Counted from the first letter of the stretch, positions 34,413 to 43,514 are shown. The stretch: DNA of 64,000 nt from Halosimplex salinum (GCF_003730195.1 NZ_QWGG01000008.1:20969-84968); one strand, 5' to 3'. Notes: generated by a model from the sequence alone, not told the origin. Numbers and translations: made by a program.

Positions 34413-35525
34413 TCACTCGGCCGCACAGTTGTTCGGCCCCAGTTCCAGCTCGGCCAGTTCGTCCGCCGGAACCGACTCCTGGCCCACGTTCGTGCGCTTG
34501 ACGCGCTCGAAGTTCGGCGGGTGGTCCGGGATGTCGGACGCGAGTTCCTCGACGAACGCCTCGCGGTCGCGGCCGAGGTCCGCGTTGGTGGCTCTGACTT
34601 CCGCGAGAGTCGCGGCCACCGGCGGTTCGGGCGAGCCCGGATCGTGTGCGGGCAGCACGACCGCGTCGTCCGACCGGTCCAGTAGCCGCTGGAGGCTCTC
34701 GTAGAGCGTCGCGGCGTTCCCCTCGACGTCGGAGTCCTCGATGCCGGCTTCGACGCCGAGTTCGACCCGGCCGACGCTGTCGTGGAACAGGGTGTCTCCC
34801 GTGAGCAACGCCGCACCGCCGACGTCGAACGAGACGCTTCCCTCGCTGTGACCGGGGGTGTGGACGACCTCGATATCGAGTCGACCGACGGTCAGGAGTG
34901 TCCCGTCCTCCAGCGGCGTCGCGTCGAGCGCGAGTGCGTCCTTCGGGTGGAGGTAGTACGGGACGTCGTGACGGTCAGCGAGTTCCGCAGCGCCCGAGAC
35001 GTGGTCCGCGTGGGCGTGCGTGTCGAAGACGCCGACGAGCTCGGCGTCGTACTCGTCGAGGACTGCCTCGTACTCGTCGAGGTAGTGCGACGGGTCGAAG
35101 ACGGCGGCGTGACCGTCGGAGACGAGGACGTGCGAGAGACAGCCCTTCCCGGGACGCGCGACCTGGACGAGCGCGCCCTCGACGTCGACTGGGACCTCTG
35201 CGTGCCGGTGGACGCGGCTCCAGCCCTCCATCCCGTCTGTCAGGGTCACCGCATCGTAGCCCAGCTCCCGGAGGACGTCGGTCGCGGTCTGTGAGACGAC
35301 GCCCGCGGCACAGACAGTGACCACCTGTTCGTCACGAGGGAGCTCAGAGAGGGCGTCTTTGGCTCGTTCCGGGTCGTTGGTCAGTTCGTCGTAGACGTCG
35401 ACGTTGCGACTCCCCGGGACGTGCCACTCCTCGAAGTCCTCTCGGTGGCGAATATCGAGGACGAGCGGCTCGCCATCGCCGTCCTGTAACCGTTCGCTCA
35501 GTTCGTCCGGCGGTATCTCTTGCAT
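34413..35525 (-). CDS. Rhodanese - metallo-beta-lactamase fusion (persulfide dioxygenase-like), first copy
   Basis: 370 residues. The rhodanese domain comes first (residues 1-110, Cys72 in VVTVCAAGVVSQ), then an MBL-fold domain with THAHADHVSG (metal His/Asp, residues 169-178), PGHSEGSVSF and TGDTLFHDSVGRVE. Similar to ETHE1/CstB-type persulfide enzymes, which turn glutathione or other persulfides into sulfite and thiosulfate; in those the order or the second rhodanese differs. The C-terminus LELGPNNCAAE, with a near-terminal Cys, is shared with the second copy at 36556-37749. Operon with the MFS gene; faces an HTH-10 regulator. Confidence 0.87.
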   Translation of the reverse strand: MQEIPPDELSERLQDGDGEPLVLDIRHREDFEEWHVPGSRNVDVYDELTNDPERAKDALSELPRDEQVVTVCAAGVVSQTATDVLRELGYDAVTLTDGMEGWSRVHRHAEVPVDVEGALVQVARPGKGCLSHVLVSDGHAAVFDPSHYLDEYEAVLDEYDAELVGVFDTHAHADHVSGAAELADRHDVPYYLHPKDALALDATPLEDGTLLTVGRLDIEVVHTPGHSEGSVSFDVGGAALLTGDTLFHDSVGRVELGVEAGIEDSDVEGNAATLYESLQRLLDRSDDAVVLPAHDPGSPEPPVAATLAEVRATNADLGRDREAFVEELASDIPDHPPNFERVKRTNVGQESVPADELAELELGPNNCAAE

Positions 35526-35562
35526 CGATGTCCTCGAATAGCAGGCGTAGTTGTAAGCGGGT

Positions 35563-35584
35563 ACTGCCGGACATGACCGGCAGT
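35563..35584. promoter_or_regulatory. Perfect inverted repeat between MBL gene and HTH-10 regulator
   Basis: ACTGCCGG-ACATGA-CCGGCAGT, 8-base arms, in the 89-base divergent region; 38 bases from the rhodanese/MBL start and 31 from the regulator start. Candidate operator for the HTH-10 protein. GTGTTAATCAC follows at 35583-35593. Confidence 0.5.
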
Positions 35585-35614
35585 GTTAATCACGTCTGGA
35601 CCGAAGTCGTCCGT

Positions 35615-36349
35615 ATGAGTCTCTACGAAGCTTCGATCCGGGTCAAACACGAGTGCCCGTACCGGGAGATTTCGGAGCGGCACCCGGATCTGACGATACG
35701 CGAGTGGCCGCTGAGCGACTGCCAGGTGCTCGAGATCACCTCGGAGGCGACCCCGACCGACGAACTGCTCGAGGATATCAGTCAGATCGGGACGATTCTC
35801 CACGAGACGGAGGACGACGACGGATACCACGTCGTCACGCAGTCGTGTCTCTGTTCGCTCGACGCGTCTATCATCGACCGCTTCGAGAACCACAACTGTC
35901 TGTATCAGTCGCCGACGATCTACCGCCAGGGCTGGGAGCACTACACGGTGGTCGCGTTCGACGATGCGGACATTCGAGAACTGCTCGGTGATCTACGGGC
36001 CGACAGGGATATCGAACTGCTCTCGAAGACCTCGATCTCGGACACGCAGATCCCACACAGCATGCTCGCTCCGGCGAGTCACCTGTTCGAGAACATCACC
36101 GACCGTCAGTTAGCAGCACTCCAGTTAGCGCTGGAACGCGGGTACTACAAGCAACCGCGGAAGACGTCGCTGCGGGAGTTAGCCGACCAGACGGCCGTCG
36201 CTCGCTCGACCTACGAGGAACACCTCCGAAAGGCAGAGAACAAACTGCTCACGAACGCGGGACAGTTCCTGCGACTGGTCACCGCGACCTCGACAGCTGA
36301 CCCTCTGGGGGTGGGCGGCCAACAGAGACGCGAACAGACTGCGGACTGA
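35615..36349 (+). CDS. HTH-10 (Bat-like) transcription regulator with N-terminal Cys sites
   Basis: 244 residues. Haloarchaeal bacterio-opsin-activator type: a sensory N-terminal half beginning MSLYEASIRVKHECPYREIS and a C-terminal HTH-10 domain, TDRQLAALQLALERGYYKQP then TSLRELADQTAVARSTYEEHLRKAENKL. Several Cys (HECPY, SDCQV, SCLCS, NHNCLY) could sense thiols, metals or persulfide. ATG 35615 fits the family start; an ATG at 35573 in frame is less likely because it lies inside the inverted repeat. Divergent from the rhodanese/MBL-MFS operon, the likely target. Confidence 0.85.
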   Translation: MSLYEASIRVKHECPYREISERHPDLTIREWPLSDCQVLEITSEATPTDELLEDISQIGTILHETEDDDGYHVVTQSCLCSLDASIIDRFENHNCLYQSPTIYRQGWEHYTVVAFDDADIRELLGDLRADRDIELLSKTSISDTQIPHSMLAPASHLFENITDRQLAALQLALERGYYKQPRKTSLRELADQTAVARSTYEEHLRKAENKLLTNAGQFLRLVTATSTADPLGVGGQQRREQTAD

Positions 36350-36555
36350 CCCGCGGTGGTCGGCCGAGTCGCCACTCGCTCCTCGAACCGGACCGCCTCG
36401 AAGCAAAATCCAGACCGAGCGGGCGAACGACCCTGCCCAGGTTCCCACCGTCACGAGAATTCGGGACGCTGGCGATGGAAAACGCAGTGTCACCGCGAAG
36501 GCGACCCAGGAGACGGCTGCCCGGGCCGGGACTGGATCGATTTCTACCGACGTCG

Positions 36556-37749
36556 TCAGTCGCCCGCGAGCGACTCCTGGCTCGCCGCGCAGTTGTTCGG
36601 GCCGAGTTCCAGGGTGAACGCCTCGTCGTCGTCGACGGCGTTCTGCCCGAGGTTCGTCGCGATGATCTCCTCGTAGTTGGACGGACGGGGCGGCATGTCC
36701 GAGAGGATCAGGTCGACGAAGTCGCCCGCCTGCATCGTGAGTGCGTCCATCTCGTCGACGAGGCCCCCGATCGGCGCGGTGTACGTGCCGTCCTCGGCCG
36801 GTTCCGCGGCGTCGCTGTAGTGGGCGCCGCCGACGAGCGTGTCGTCGGGGAGCGCGAGCACGCGCTCCTGGAGCGATTCGTAGAGCATGCGGGCGGCGTC
36901 GGGTGCGCCTTCGTCGCCCTCTTCGAGGTCGGGGCGAGCGACGCTCTCGACGAACAGGCCGTCGCCGGTCGCGAGCAGGCTGTCGTCGACCAGGTAGGAG
37001 GTCATCCCGGTCGTGTGACCGGGCGTGTAGACGACCTCGATGGTTGCGTTGCCGACCTGGAACGTGTCGCCGTCTTCCGCAGTCGTCAGTTCGTCGGCGT
37101 AGGTGACGCCGCGGTCGACGGCGGCCGCCGGGATCACGCCCTCGACGCCCTCCTCGTCGAGGTCGCGCACGCCCGAGATGTGGTCGGCGTGGACGTGCGT
37201 GTCGAGCGCGTACTCGAGGTCGACACCGAGGTCGGCAGCGTCCGACAGATAGCGGTCGGTGAACGCTCGAAGCGGGTCGACGATGGCGGCTTCGCCGTCG
37301 TCGTAGAGCAGGTAGCCCAGACACCCCGAGGAGGGGCGCTGGTACTGCAGCAGCGTGCCGGCGCCGTCGTAGTCGGTGACCTCGACGGCCTCGTAGATGC
37401 TCGCCCAGCCGTTCATGCCGTCCTCGAGGTGATGGACGTCGTAGCCGCGCTCGGCCAGGGAACCGGCGACGAACTCGCTCGCACCGCCCTTCGCACAGAG
37501 GACCGTGACCTCGCGGTCGTCCGGGATCTGTTCCAGGACGGCGTCGTCGATCTCGTCCTCGAGGAACTGGAAGTACGGGACGTTGATCGACGTAACAGTC
37601 TCACCGTCGATCCGCCACTCCTCGTAGTCCGCGCTCATCCGGGCGTCGAGGAGCGTGACGTCTTCGCCGTCGTCGATTCGGGCCTTCAGCGTTTCCGGGT
37701 CGATGCTCTCGACGTCGACGTCGGGCGTCGGGAAGTCTTCGGCGTTCAT
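36556..37749 (-). CDS. Rhodanese - metallo-beta-lactamase fusion, second copy
   Basis: 397 residues, start ATG 37749 (a GTG 9 bases upstream is possible). N-terminal rhodanese with Cys85 in VTVLCAKGGASE, then MBL domain with THVHADHISG (residues 184-193), YTPGHTTGMTSY and ATGDGLFVESVARPDLE. Ends LELGPNNCAASQESLAGD; the LGPNNCAA segment matches the first copy. Likely oxidises or hydrolyses a persulfide or thioester. Motif copy 2 lies 63 bases upstream, pointing to it. Divergent from tusA. Confidence 0.87.
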   Translation of the reverse strand: MNAEDFPTPDVDVESIDPETLKARIDDGEDVTLLDARMSADYEEWRIDGETVTSINVPYFQFLEDEIDDAVLEQIPDDREVTVLCAKGGASEFVAGSLAERGYDVHHLEDGMNGWASIYEAVEVTDYDGAGTLLQYQRPSSGCLGYLLYDDGEAAIVDPLRAFTDRYLSDAADLGVDLEYALDTHVHADHISGVRDLDEEGVEGVIPAAAVDRGVTYADELTTAEDGDTFQVGNATIEVVYTPGHTTGMTSYLVDDSLLATGDGLFVESVARPDLEEGDEGAPDAARMLYESLQERVLALPDDTLVGGAHYSDAAEPAEDGTYTAPIGGLVDEMDALTMQAGDFVDLILSDMPPRPSNYEEIIATNLGQNAVDDDEAFTLELGPNNCAASQESLAGD

Positions 37750-37811
37750 GTTGTACACCCCAGGATAGCGGGTAGAATTACAAAAAGGTTTGCATAGATT
37801 TTCCCAGACTA

Positions 37812-37821
37812 CACAATACTG
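37812..37821 (-). promoter_or_regulatory. YAGTATTGTG motif, copy 2 (before rhodanese/MBL second copy)
   Basis: Minus strand reads CAGTATTGTG, 63 bases before the ATG at 37749 and pointing toward it; followed by an AT-rich promoter-like run. Confidence 0.6.
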
Positions 37822-37948
37822 TATCGTGCACGCGACCGTGCCGCAGGAGCGGATATCTGGGGCAAGTCACGGCGAACGTGCGATAAGAAAGTCAAATCTC
37901 ACTTAATTCCGAGACCGATACCGACCGATACGCTTTTACACTGCTCCA

Positions 37949-37958
37949 TAGTATTGTG
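37949..37958 (+). promoter_or_regulatory. YAGTATTGTG motif, copy 3 (before tusA)
   Basis: TAGTATTGTG, 37 bases before ATG 37995, followed directly by TTATAGCTCC, which could be the TATA box. With copy 2 it forms an inverted pair across the divergent promoter region. Confidence 0.65.
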
Positions 37959-37994
37959 TTATAGCTCCAATATAGAACACGGAGCGGATACCCA

Positions 37995-38240
37995 ATGAGT
38001 TCGAAATACGATATTACGGAGACGCTGGACGTGAAAGGCGCATCGTGCCCCATGCCGGTCGTGAAAACCAAGTCGGCCATCGACGACCTCGCCGCTGGCG
38101 AGGTACTCGAGGTGCTGGCGACCGACTCCGGCAGCATGAGCGACATCGCCGGCTGGGCGGACGGCACCGCCGGTGTCGAACTGCTGAGTCAAGAGGAGGG
38201 CGACGGCGTGTACAGGCACTACGTCCGCAAGGCGGAGTGA
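37995..38240 (+). CDS. tusA: TusA-family sulfurtransferase
   Basis: 81 residues with the catalytic CPMP motif (Cys18 in GASCPMPVVKTKSAI) that carries persulfide sulfur. The final beta segment reads GVYRHYVRKAE. TusA passes sulfur to enzymes for tRNA thiolation, molybdopterin or, in sulfur-oxidising systems, between rhodanese and DsrE-type carriers. Directly followed (2-base gap) by a DsrE-like gene, which supports the latter kind of relay. Confidence 0.92.
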   Translation: MSSKYDITETLDVKGASCPMPVVKTKSAIDDLAAGEVLEVLATDSGSMSDIAGWADGTAGVELLSQEEGDGVYRHYVRKAE

Positions 38241-38242
38241 CC

Positions 38243-38824
38243 ATGAGTACGGACACATCCAGCGGGTCGGCCGAGGAGACGCCCTCCCGCGCGGAACTCG
38301 CCGCACGCGTCGACGAACTCGAGGAGCAACTCGCCGCGGTGAGCGCCGACAGCGACGACGACGACGGCAAGAAGATGTCGATCATCGCGACGAAAGGCAC
38401 TCTCGACATGGCCTACCCGCCGCTGATCCTCGCGAGCACGGCCGCCGCGTTCGGCTACGAAGTCACGGTGTTCCACACGTTCTGGGGACTCGACATCCTC
38501 CACGAGGAACGCTCGAGGGACCTCCAGCTCAGTTCCGTCGGCAACCCCAACATGCCCGTCCCGAACGTCGTCGGCGCGCTCCCCGGCATGGACCGCGTGA
38601 CGACGAAACTGATGGAAAAGCGGATCGACGACAACGAGACGGCCACCATCGAAGAACTCATCGAAACCTCCCTCGAGATGGGCGTGGAGTTCCAGGCCTG
38701 CCAGATGACCATCGAGTTGATGGACTACGACGAAGCCGACTTCTACGACGGCGTCACCACCGGCGTCGGCGCCGCCACCGCCATCCAGGACATGGCCGAC
38801 GCCGACATCCAGCTCCTGATCTAG
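38243..38824 (+). CDS. DsrE/DsrF-like (DsrE2-type) sulfur carrier protein
   Basis: 193 residues. An acidic helical N-terminus with a short coiled coil (residues 15-35) precedes the core: MSIIATKGTLDMAYPPLIL, VTVFHTFWGLDIL, and GVEFQACQMTIELM with Cys153, the conserved sulfur-binding Cys of DsrE2-like proteins. The family works with TusA and rhodanese in sulfur trafficking. ATG 38243, after tusA, is preferred over upstream starts. Confidence 0.88.
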   Translation: MSTDTSSGSAEETPSRAELAARVDELEEQLAAVSADSDDDDGKKMSIIATKGTLDMAYPPLILASTAAAFGYEVTVFHTFWGLDILHEERSRDLQLSSVGNPNMPVPNVVGALPGMDRVTTKLMEKRIDDNETATIEELIETSLEMGVEFQACQMTIELMDYDEADFYDGVTTGVGAATAIQDMADADIQLLI

Positions 38825-39197
38825 CGCACCGACGAGATCCGCCCGCCTGTCGTCGGCCCCTACGAAGACTTCGACGGGGCCCACAGTCCAGGATCTTGCG
38901 ATACACTTAATCGGGTCCGTCGAGAAGGTGCAGGTGACGCTTCGTCTTGGAGGGCCGAAGCGTCAGCGGGGACCAACTCAGGGCGGTATCACGGCCGATT
39001 TTCGGCCGTGTACCACTCCGTTTTCCGACTGTCCCGGACCAGCGAGTACTGCTCACGTTCGACCTACCAGCCCCTGCTTCGAAGAAATCAGCGCCGAGGC
39101 CCGACTGGCCTGTTCTGTCGTGACCGAGCGGGATTCGCCGGCCGTCCGTGCAGTCACTCCTCGTCGCTCGGGACCAGCATCCAGCGACGCCAGACGG
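38825..39197. other. Intergenic stretch, nothing supported
   Basis: 373 bases between the DsrE-like gene and the convergent HIT gene; GC-rich, with no protein-like frame or clear repeat. A short repeated GAAGCGTC/AAGCGTC sequence near 38937-38960 is unremarkable. Confidence 0.5.
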
Positions 39198-39605
39198 CTA
39201 GAGACCCTCACCGATCCTGCTGACGAGCCGTTCGGGGTCGTGGTCCGCCAGGCGCTCCCGCGACAGCGAGAGGCCGAGTCCGTCGCCCTCGAACCGCGGC
39301 AGGAGGTGCAGGTGGGCGTGTTCGACGTTGCCGACGAGCCCGCCGGTCGTGTGGAAGACGCTGAACCCGTCCGGGCGAAGCGTTTCGCGCATCGCGAGCG
39401 CGACGGCCCGCGCCGTCTCGGACACCGCTCTCGCCGTGGACTCGTCGGCGAGGAGCACGTCGTCGACGTGCGCTCGCGGCACGACGAGCGTGTGCCCTCT
39501 GACCGCCGGGTTCGCGTCGAGAAAGGCGACTACCTCCTCGCCCTCGTACAGGAGATGAGCGGACTCGTCTCCCTCGACGATGTGACAGAACGTGCAGTCT
39601 TCCAT
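39198..39605 (-). CDS. HIT family nucleotide hydrolase/transferase
   Basis: 135 residues. CxxC-type zinc start MEDCTFCHIVEGDE, core TLVVPRAHVDD and the histidine triad NVEHAHLHLLPRF. Family acts on AppppA, AMP-lysine or similar nucleotides. ATG 39605 gives the usual length; a longer frame upstream is spurious. Confidence 0.9.
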   Translation of the reverse strand: MEDCTFCHIVEGDESAHLLYEGEEVVAFLDANPAVRGHTLVVPRAHVDDVLLADESTARAVSETARAVALAMRETLRPDGFSVFHTTGGLVGNVEHAHLHLLPRFEGDGLGLSLSRERLADHDPERLVSRIGEGL

Positions 39606-39878
39606 GGGTGGCCGACGACGCGTGCCGTAATAGAAGTGCCGACGGGGCGGTTCCGGCCGTTCTTCGTGAAAACGGGTGTCGCGCCTGAAGTTTGACACCA
39701 GAGCGATGTGAGCGGTCCAGTGAACGCTCGAACCGCGAGTCGCCCGTCCGATACGCTGTTCGTGACACCGGATTTCCGGTGACTCGAACGGGGTACCGTC
39801 CACGACAGACGGGGGTCCGTTCGACAGGCGACGGGAATCGCCAGCAAATTGAAACGCGCACGGATCGTATCAACTGAT

Positions 39879-40301
39879 ATGTGCGATACGATCCTGGTCG
39901 CGACCGACGGGAGCGCCGACGCGAACCGCGCGGCGACGCACGCGCTGGAGCAGGCCGAACAGCACGGGGCGGAACTGCACGCGATCTTCGTGGTCGACAC
40001 CGACCGCTACTCGGAGCCGGCGCTGAGCAGCGTCGAACTCGAGACCACCGAGATGGAGGATTGGGGGAACGAGCAGCTGTCGGAGGTCGCCGAGCGCGCC
40101 GAAGGACTGGGGTTCGAGGTCACCGCCCGGTGCTGTCACGGAAAGCCGTACGTGGAGATCGTCAGCGACGCCGACGAGATCGACGCCGACCTGATCGTCC
40201 TGGGCTACCACGGCCACTCTCACACCGACCCGAACCAGATCGGGAGCGTGGCCGACCGGGTCGTTCAGAACGCGGGCAGGCCCGTGCTGGTGGCCGCCTG
40301 A
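39879..40301 (+). CDS. Universal stress protein UspA family, single domain
   Basis: 140 residues starting MCDTILVATDGSADANRA. ATP-binding motif region is GYHGHSHTDPNQIGSVADRVV. Single Usp domain of normal length. Located beside two further Usp genes. Stimulus unknown. Confidence 0.9.
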   Translation: MCDTILVATDGSADANRAATHALEQAEQHGAELHAIFVVDTDRYSEPALSSVELETTEMEDWGNEQLSEVAERAEGLGFEVTARCCHGKPYVEIVSDADEIDADLIVLGYHGHSHTDPNQIGSVADRVVQNAGRPVLVAA

Positions 40302-40387
40302 TCCACTGGGTGTGAACACGTCCGAGCACGTGCACCGAGAACCCGCTGTCCCCACCGTGTCTCGATCCGCGGGCGAATTCGGGGCCC

Positions 40388-41128
40388 TCACTCGCTGTCC
40401 GGTTCGTCGTCGTCAGAAGTGGCCTGCTGGACGACGAGCACGGGGCCGAGGAACTGCTTCGCGACCTGGTCCGCGCTCATCCCGAACAGGAGCGTCGTCA
40501 CCGACGGGTCGGACTCCCCCATGACGACCGCGTCGTGGTCGCTGGCGGCGTCGACGATCATCGCCCGGGGATTTTTGCCACGCTCGATTTCGATATCGAT
40601 CGAGTCGGAGCGCAGTCCCTCCTCGGAGAGGCGGCTCGCGATCCCGTCGAGCAGCGTCTCCGCGTCCGCCTCCGTTTCGCCGGTTCCGGCGACGTGGTAG
40701 AGCGTGACCCCGACGTCACTGGCGGCGAACAGCCCCGACACCACGTGGACGAACCGGTCCGTGCCGACGATGCCGCGGACCGCGACGAGCACGGTCTCGA
40801 TCGGTCTCGTCGCGTTCGGAATCAACACCGCGAGGCAGTCGTACTTCTCGCTCGTCCGGTCGATCGTTTGCTGGCCGTCGTGGGTGAACACGAGGTGTGA
40901 TTCGACCGTCGCACCCGCGTGCTCGAGCATCGACGTGAAATCGTCGAGACGGCGGACGGCCTGGTCTTCGAACTGGCTTCGCGCCTGGTCGGTCGAGGTC
41001 TGGTCCGGGACGACGTGGTAGCCGAGCAGGACGACGTGTGCGTTCGAGAGGAGTTCGGGCACACCTTCCGGGATCGATTCACCTTCGAGGACACGGATCG
41101 GAACCAGGACGGTGGGACTGTCTTGCAT
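40388..41128 (-). CDS. UspA-like protein with divergent first domain
   Basis: 246 residues. Two Usp-like domains: the first (MQDSPTVLVPIRVLEG...) is divergent without a clear glycine motif; the second (FVHVVSGLFAASDVGVTLYH ... VVMGESDPSVTTLLFG) lacks the full GxxGxG(9)G(S/T) pattern, so nucleotide binding is doubtful. It may work as a partner of other Usp proteins. The ATG at 41128 is well supported; upstream is a 607-base gap. Confidence 0.75.
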   Translation of the reverse strand: MQDSPTVLVPIRVLEGESIPEGVPELLSNAHVVLLGYHVVPDQTSTDQARSQFEDQAVRRLDDFTSMLEHAGATVESHLVFTHDGQQTIDRTSEKYDCLAVLIPNATRPIETVLVAVRGIVGTDRFVHVVSGLFAASDVGVTLYHVAGTGETEADAETLLDGIASRLSEEGLRSDSIDIEIERGKNPRAMIVDAASDHDAVVMGESDPSVTTLLFGMSADQVAKQFLGPVLVVQQATSDDDEPDSE

Positions 41129-41735
41129 TCTCTGAGTTCTCCGTTGATTCTGGCCGGACTAGCGTCGCATCGAACTGTGAGAGCCGCGTCGGTCGCGGTG
41201 CCGAACTGCTTCGGCTCTCGATCGCACGGCAGAGATCGAAGCGCCCCGCGGACGCGGTCGGCTCGCCCGGTCGGGTTCGCCGCTCGCCGCGGCAGCCACC
41301 GACTCGAACGCGATGGGTTGGCGCACAGGTATTTATACAATCAGTTGACCAATCAAGCTTACGGCGCGTCCTTCACGCGGCGGGCCGCCCGCCCACGGAC
41401 CGAGTGCCACGAGCGTCACCCCGATGCCGAACGACGACGCGCAGTTCCGACGGTCGCCCGGTTCGACTGGCGATGTCGAACACACCCTGCACCCGTGGAC
41501 GCCGACGACATCGTTTCGGACGGGTCCCGGAGGTATGTACTCGGTACTTACAGAAGTATATATGTAATCACATTTCGAGCCAGATCGGAGGACGGCGGGC
41601 GGGCGTCACGCGTCGACCATCGCTCGGCTCCGCTTCGCAGACGGGATCGGCTTAGGAGCGGGTTATCGCCGCAGTCGCCGCCACTCACGCGGGCCCTGTG
41701 TCACCTGCTGCGGTCAGTCTCCGTCGGGGCGTGAG
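41129..41735. other. Long intergenic region with two orphan TATA-like elements
   Basis: 607 bases. On the minus strand TTGTATAAAT (41331-41340) is a strong TATA-like box about 200 bases upstream of the Usp gene at 41128. A second AT-rich box, AGTATATATGTAA (41555-41567), has no gene at leaderless distance. Either a long leader or an unrecognised small RNA is possible; no small ORF is convincing. Confidence 0.45.
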
Positions 41736-42608
41736 TTAGTCTTGGTCTGGGAGTGAGACTGTCAGCACCGGTGGCTCCGTGACGCGGACGACCTTTTCGG
41801 CGACGCTACCGAGGAGGTGTCGGTCCAGGCCGGTCCGGCCGTGGGTGCCGATCACGACGAAGTCGACGTCGCGGACGTCCGCGTACTCGATTATCGAGCG
41901 GGCAGGGGTGCCGCTCATGACAGACGCTTCGACGGACCGCACGCCAGCCGCCTCCGCGCGGTCGACGACGCTTTCGACGGCTCGCTTCCCCTCCGCTTCC
42001 AGCGCGTCGAGAACTGCAGCGCTGTCGATCTCACCCCAGATCCCGGTGATATCGACCACGTGAACGACGTGTAACGCGGCGTCGAGGTCGGCGGCGAGGG
42101 TGACGGCGTGGTCGGCGGCCGCTTCCGCCGTCTCGCTCCCGTCGGTCGGGACGAGTATCGTGTCGAGTTCGGGGTCGAACGCCGTCCCCTCGTGGACCGT
42201 GAGGACGGGTGCCGGCGAGATGCGGAGGGTGTGTTCGGTGACGCTCCCGAGGACGAACTGGTGTAACCCGGTCCGGCCGTGCGTCCCCATCACGAGGAGG
42301 TCGGCCTCGCGGTCCCGAACGGCGTCCGCGACCGCGCGATGGACCGGTTCGCCCGTCTCGAGTATCTCGGTGTGGACTGTCACGTCCCGCTCCGCACCCC
42401 GGTCGGCGATCGTCTGCAGAACCGACGCGACGTCGGTTTCGAGGGCGGCCCGGGTGTCCGCGTCGATGTCGCCGGGGAGCCTGTCGAGTTCGAGCACGTG
42501 CACCGCGTGAAGCGACGCGCCGAACCGCTCGGCGAGCGCTAGCCCGGCGTCGACGGCCGCCTCCGCGGCCGCGCTTCCGTCGGTCGGGACGAGGATCGTT
42601 TCGTACAT
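41736..42608 (-). CDS. Tandem universal stress protein (UspA) family protein
   Basis: 290 residues with two complete Usp domains. First: MYETILVPTDGSAAAE and GTHGRTGLHQFVLGSV. Second: TILVPTDGSETAEAAA and GTHGRTGLDRHLLGSV. Both retain the ATP-binding signature. Start ATG 42608 matches the family opening. Typical haloarchaeal tandem Usp. Confidence 0.92.
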   Translation of the reverse strand: MYETILVPTDGSAAAEAAVDAGLALAERFGASLHAVHVLELDRLPGDIDADTRAALETDVASVLQTIADRGAERDVTVHTEILETGEPVHRAVADAVRDREADLLVMGTHGRTGLHQFVLGSVTEHTLRISPAPVLTVHEGTAFDPELDTILVPTDGSETAEAAADHAVTLAADLDAALHVVHVVDITGIWGEIDSAAVLDALEAEGKRAVESVVDRAEAAGVRSVEASVMSGTPARSIIEYADVRDVDFVVIGTHGRTGLDRHLLGSVAEKVVRVTEPPVLTVSLPDQD

Positions 42609-42788
42609 CCTGGGCTCACCCGTGATTACGAGCTCCAGGAGTGTCAAATCGACCCAAGGTCACGCCGAGAGAGAACGGGAGCCGTCTCGGGAGCCTCGCA
42701 CTCTTAAACCGGACGACCGGGGGCGGACCGGAGACTCTCGCGGCCGCTCCACTCCGCCTGTCGATTCACCGTGCGACGGCTCTCCCGT

Positions 42789-43514
42789 TCACCGTTCGTC
42801 GAACAGTCCGAGAAGCGCGTCGCGATAGCGGTACGCGACGACCGAGACGCCGGTGACCAGCGCCGCGAGCAGGACCCCGGCACCGACCCGACCGGCTTCG
42901 AAGAACGCTCCGACGACGTTGACGAGGAAGAACACGGGCGCTCTGCCGAGAACTGCGATCGCGACGAGCTGCCGGAGCGGGAGTCTGGTGAGACCACCGA
43001 CGAAGCACAGGGCGTCGTCGGGCAACCCCGGGAGCAAGAAGAACACGAACAGCGCCACTCGAACGTAGTCGTCGTCGACCGCGTCGAAGGTCGCGAGCGC
43101 GTCGTCGTGGACGACCCGTTCGACGTACGGCCGACCGTATCGACGGGAGAGCCAGAACGCGACGGTGCTGCCGATCGTGACGCCGAGCATGTTGTAGAGC
43201 GTCCCCCACCACGCGCCGTACAGGTACCCTGCGACGACGGCGAGCACCTGTCCGGGGACCGGTGCGACGACGACCTGGACCGCCTGGAGCGCGACGAGCA
43301 CGACCGGTCCCAGCGCGCCGAACCCGTGGATCGTCGCCCGCAGTTCTCGCGCGCTGGTCAGCGTCGGGACGTATCGGCGGACGAGAACCGCCACGAGAGC
43401 GAGGACGAGGACGGCGACCGCGGCGTGGATCAGAAACCGTCGTCGGCTCTCCGCCGATTCGAACACCCGGGTGTCGCTCACGAGCGACTTGATCCGTCCG
43501 AACCGCCGGGCCAT
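42789..43514 (-). CDS. VTT domain (TVP38/TMEM64/DedA-like) membrane protein
   Basis: 241 residues, about six helices, starting MARRFGRIKSL. VTT features: VAPVPGQVLAVVAGYLYGAWWG, GSTVAFWLSRRYGRPYVERVV, LFVFFLLPGLPDDALCFVGGL. Members are proposed lipid scramblases or transporters. Lies alone between Usp and nos genes. Confidence 0.85.
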   Translation of the reverse strand: MARRFGRIKSLVSDTRVFESAESRRRFLIHAAVAVLVLALVAVLVRRYVPTLTSARELRATIHGFGALGPVVLVALQAVQVVVAPVPGQVLAVVAGYLYGAWWGTLYNMLGVTIGSTVAFWLSRRYGRPYVERVVHDDALATFDAVDDDYVRVALFVFFLLPGLPDDALCFVGGLTRLPLRQLVAIAVLGRAPVFFLVNVVGAFFEAGRVGAGVLLAALVTGVSVVAYRYRDALLGLFDER

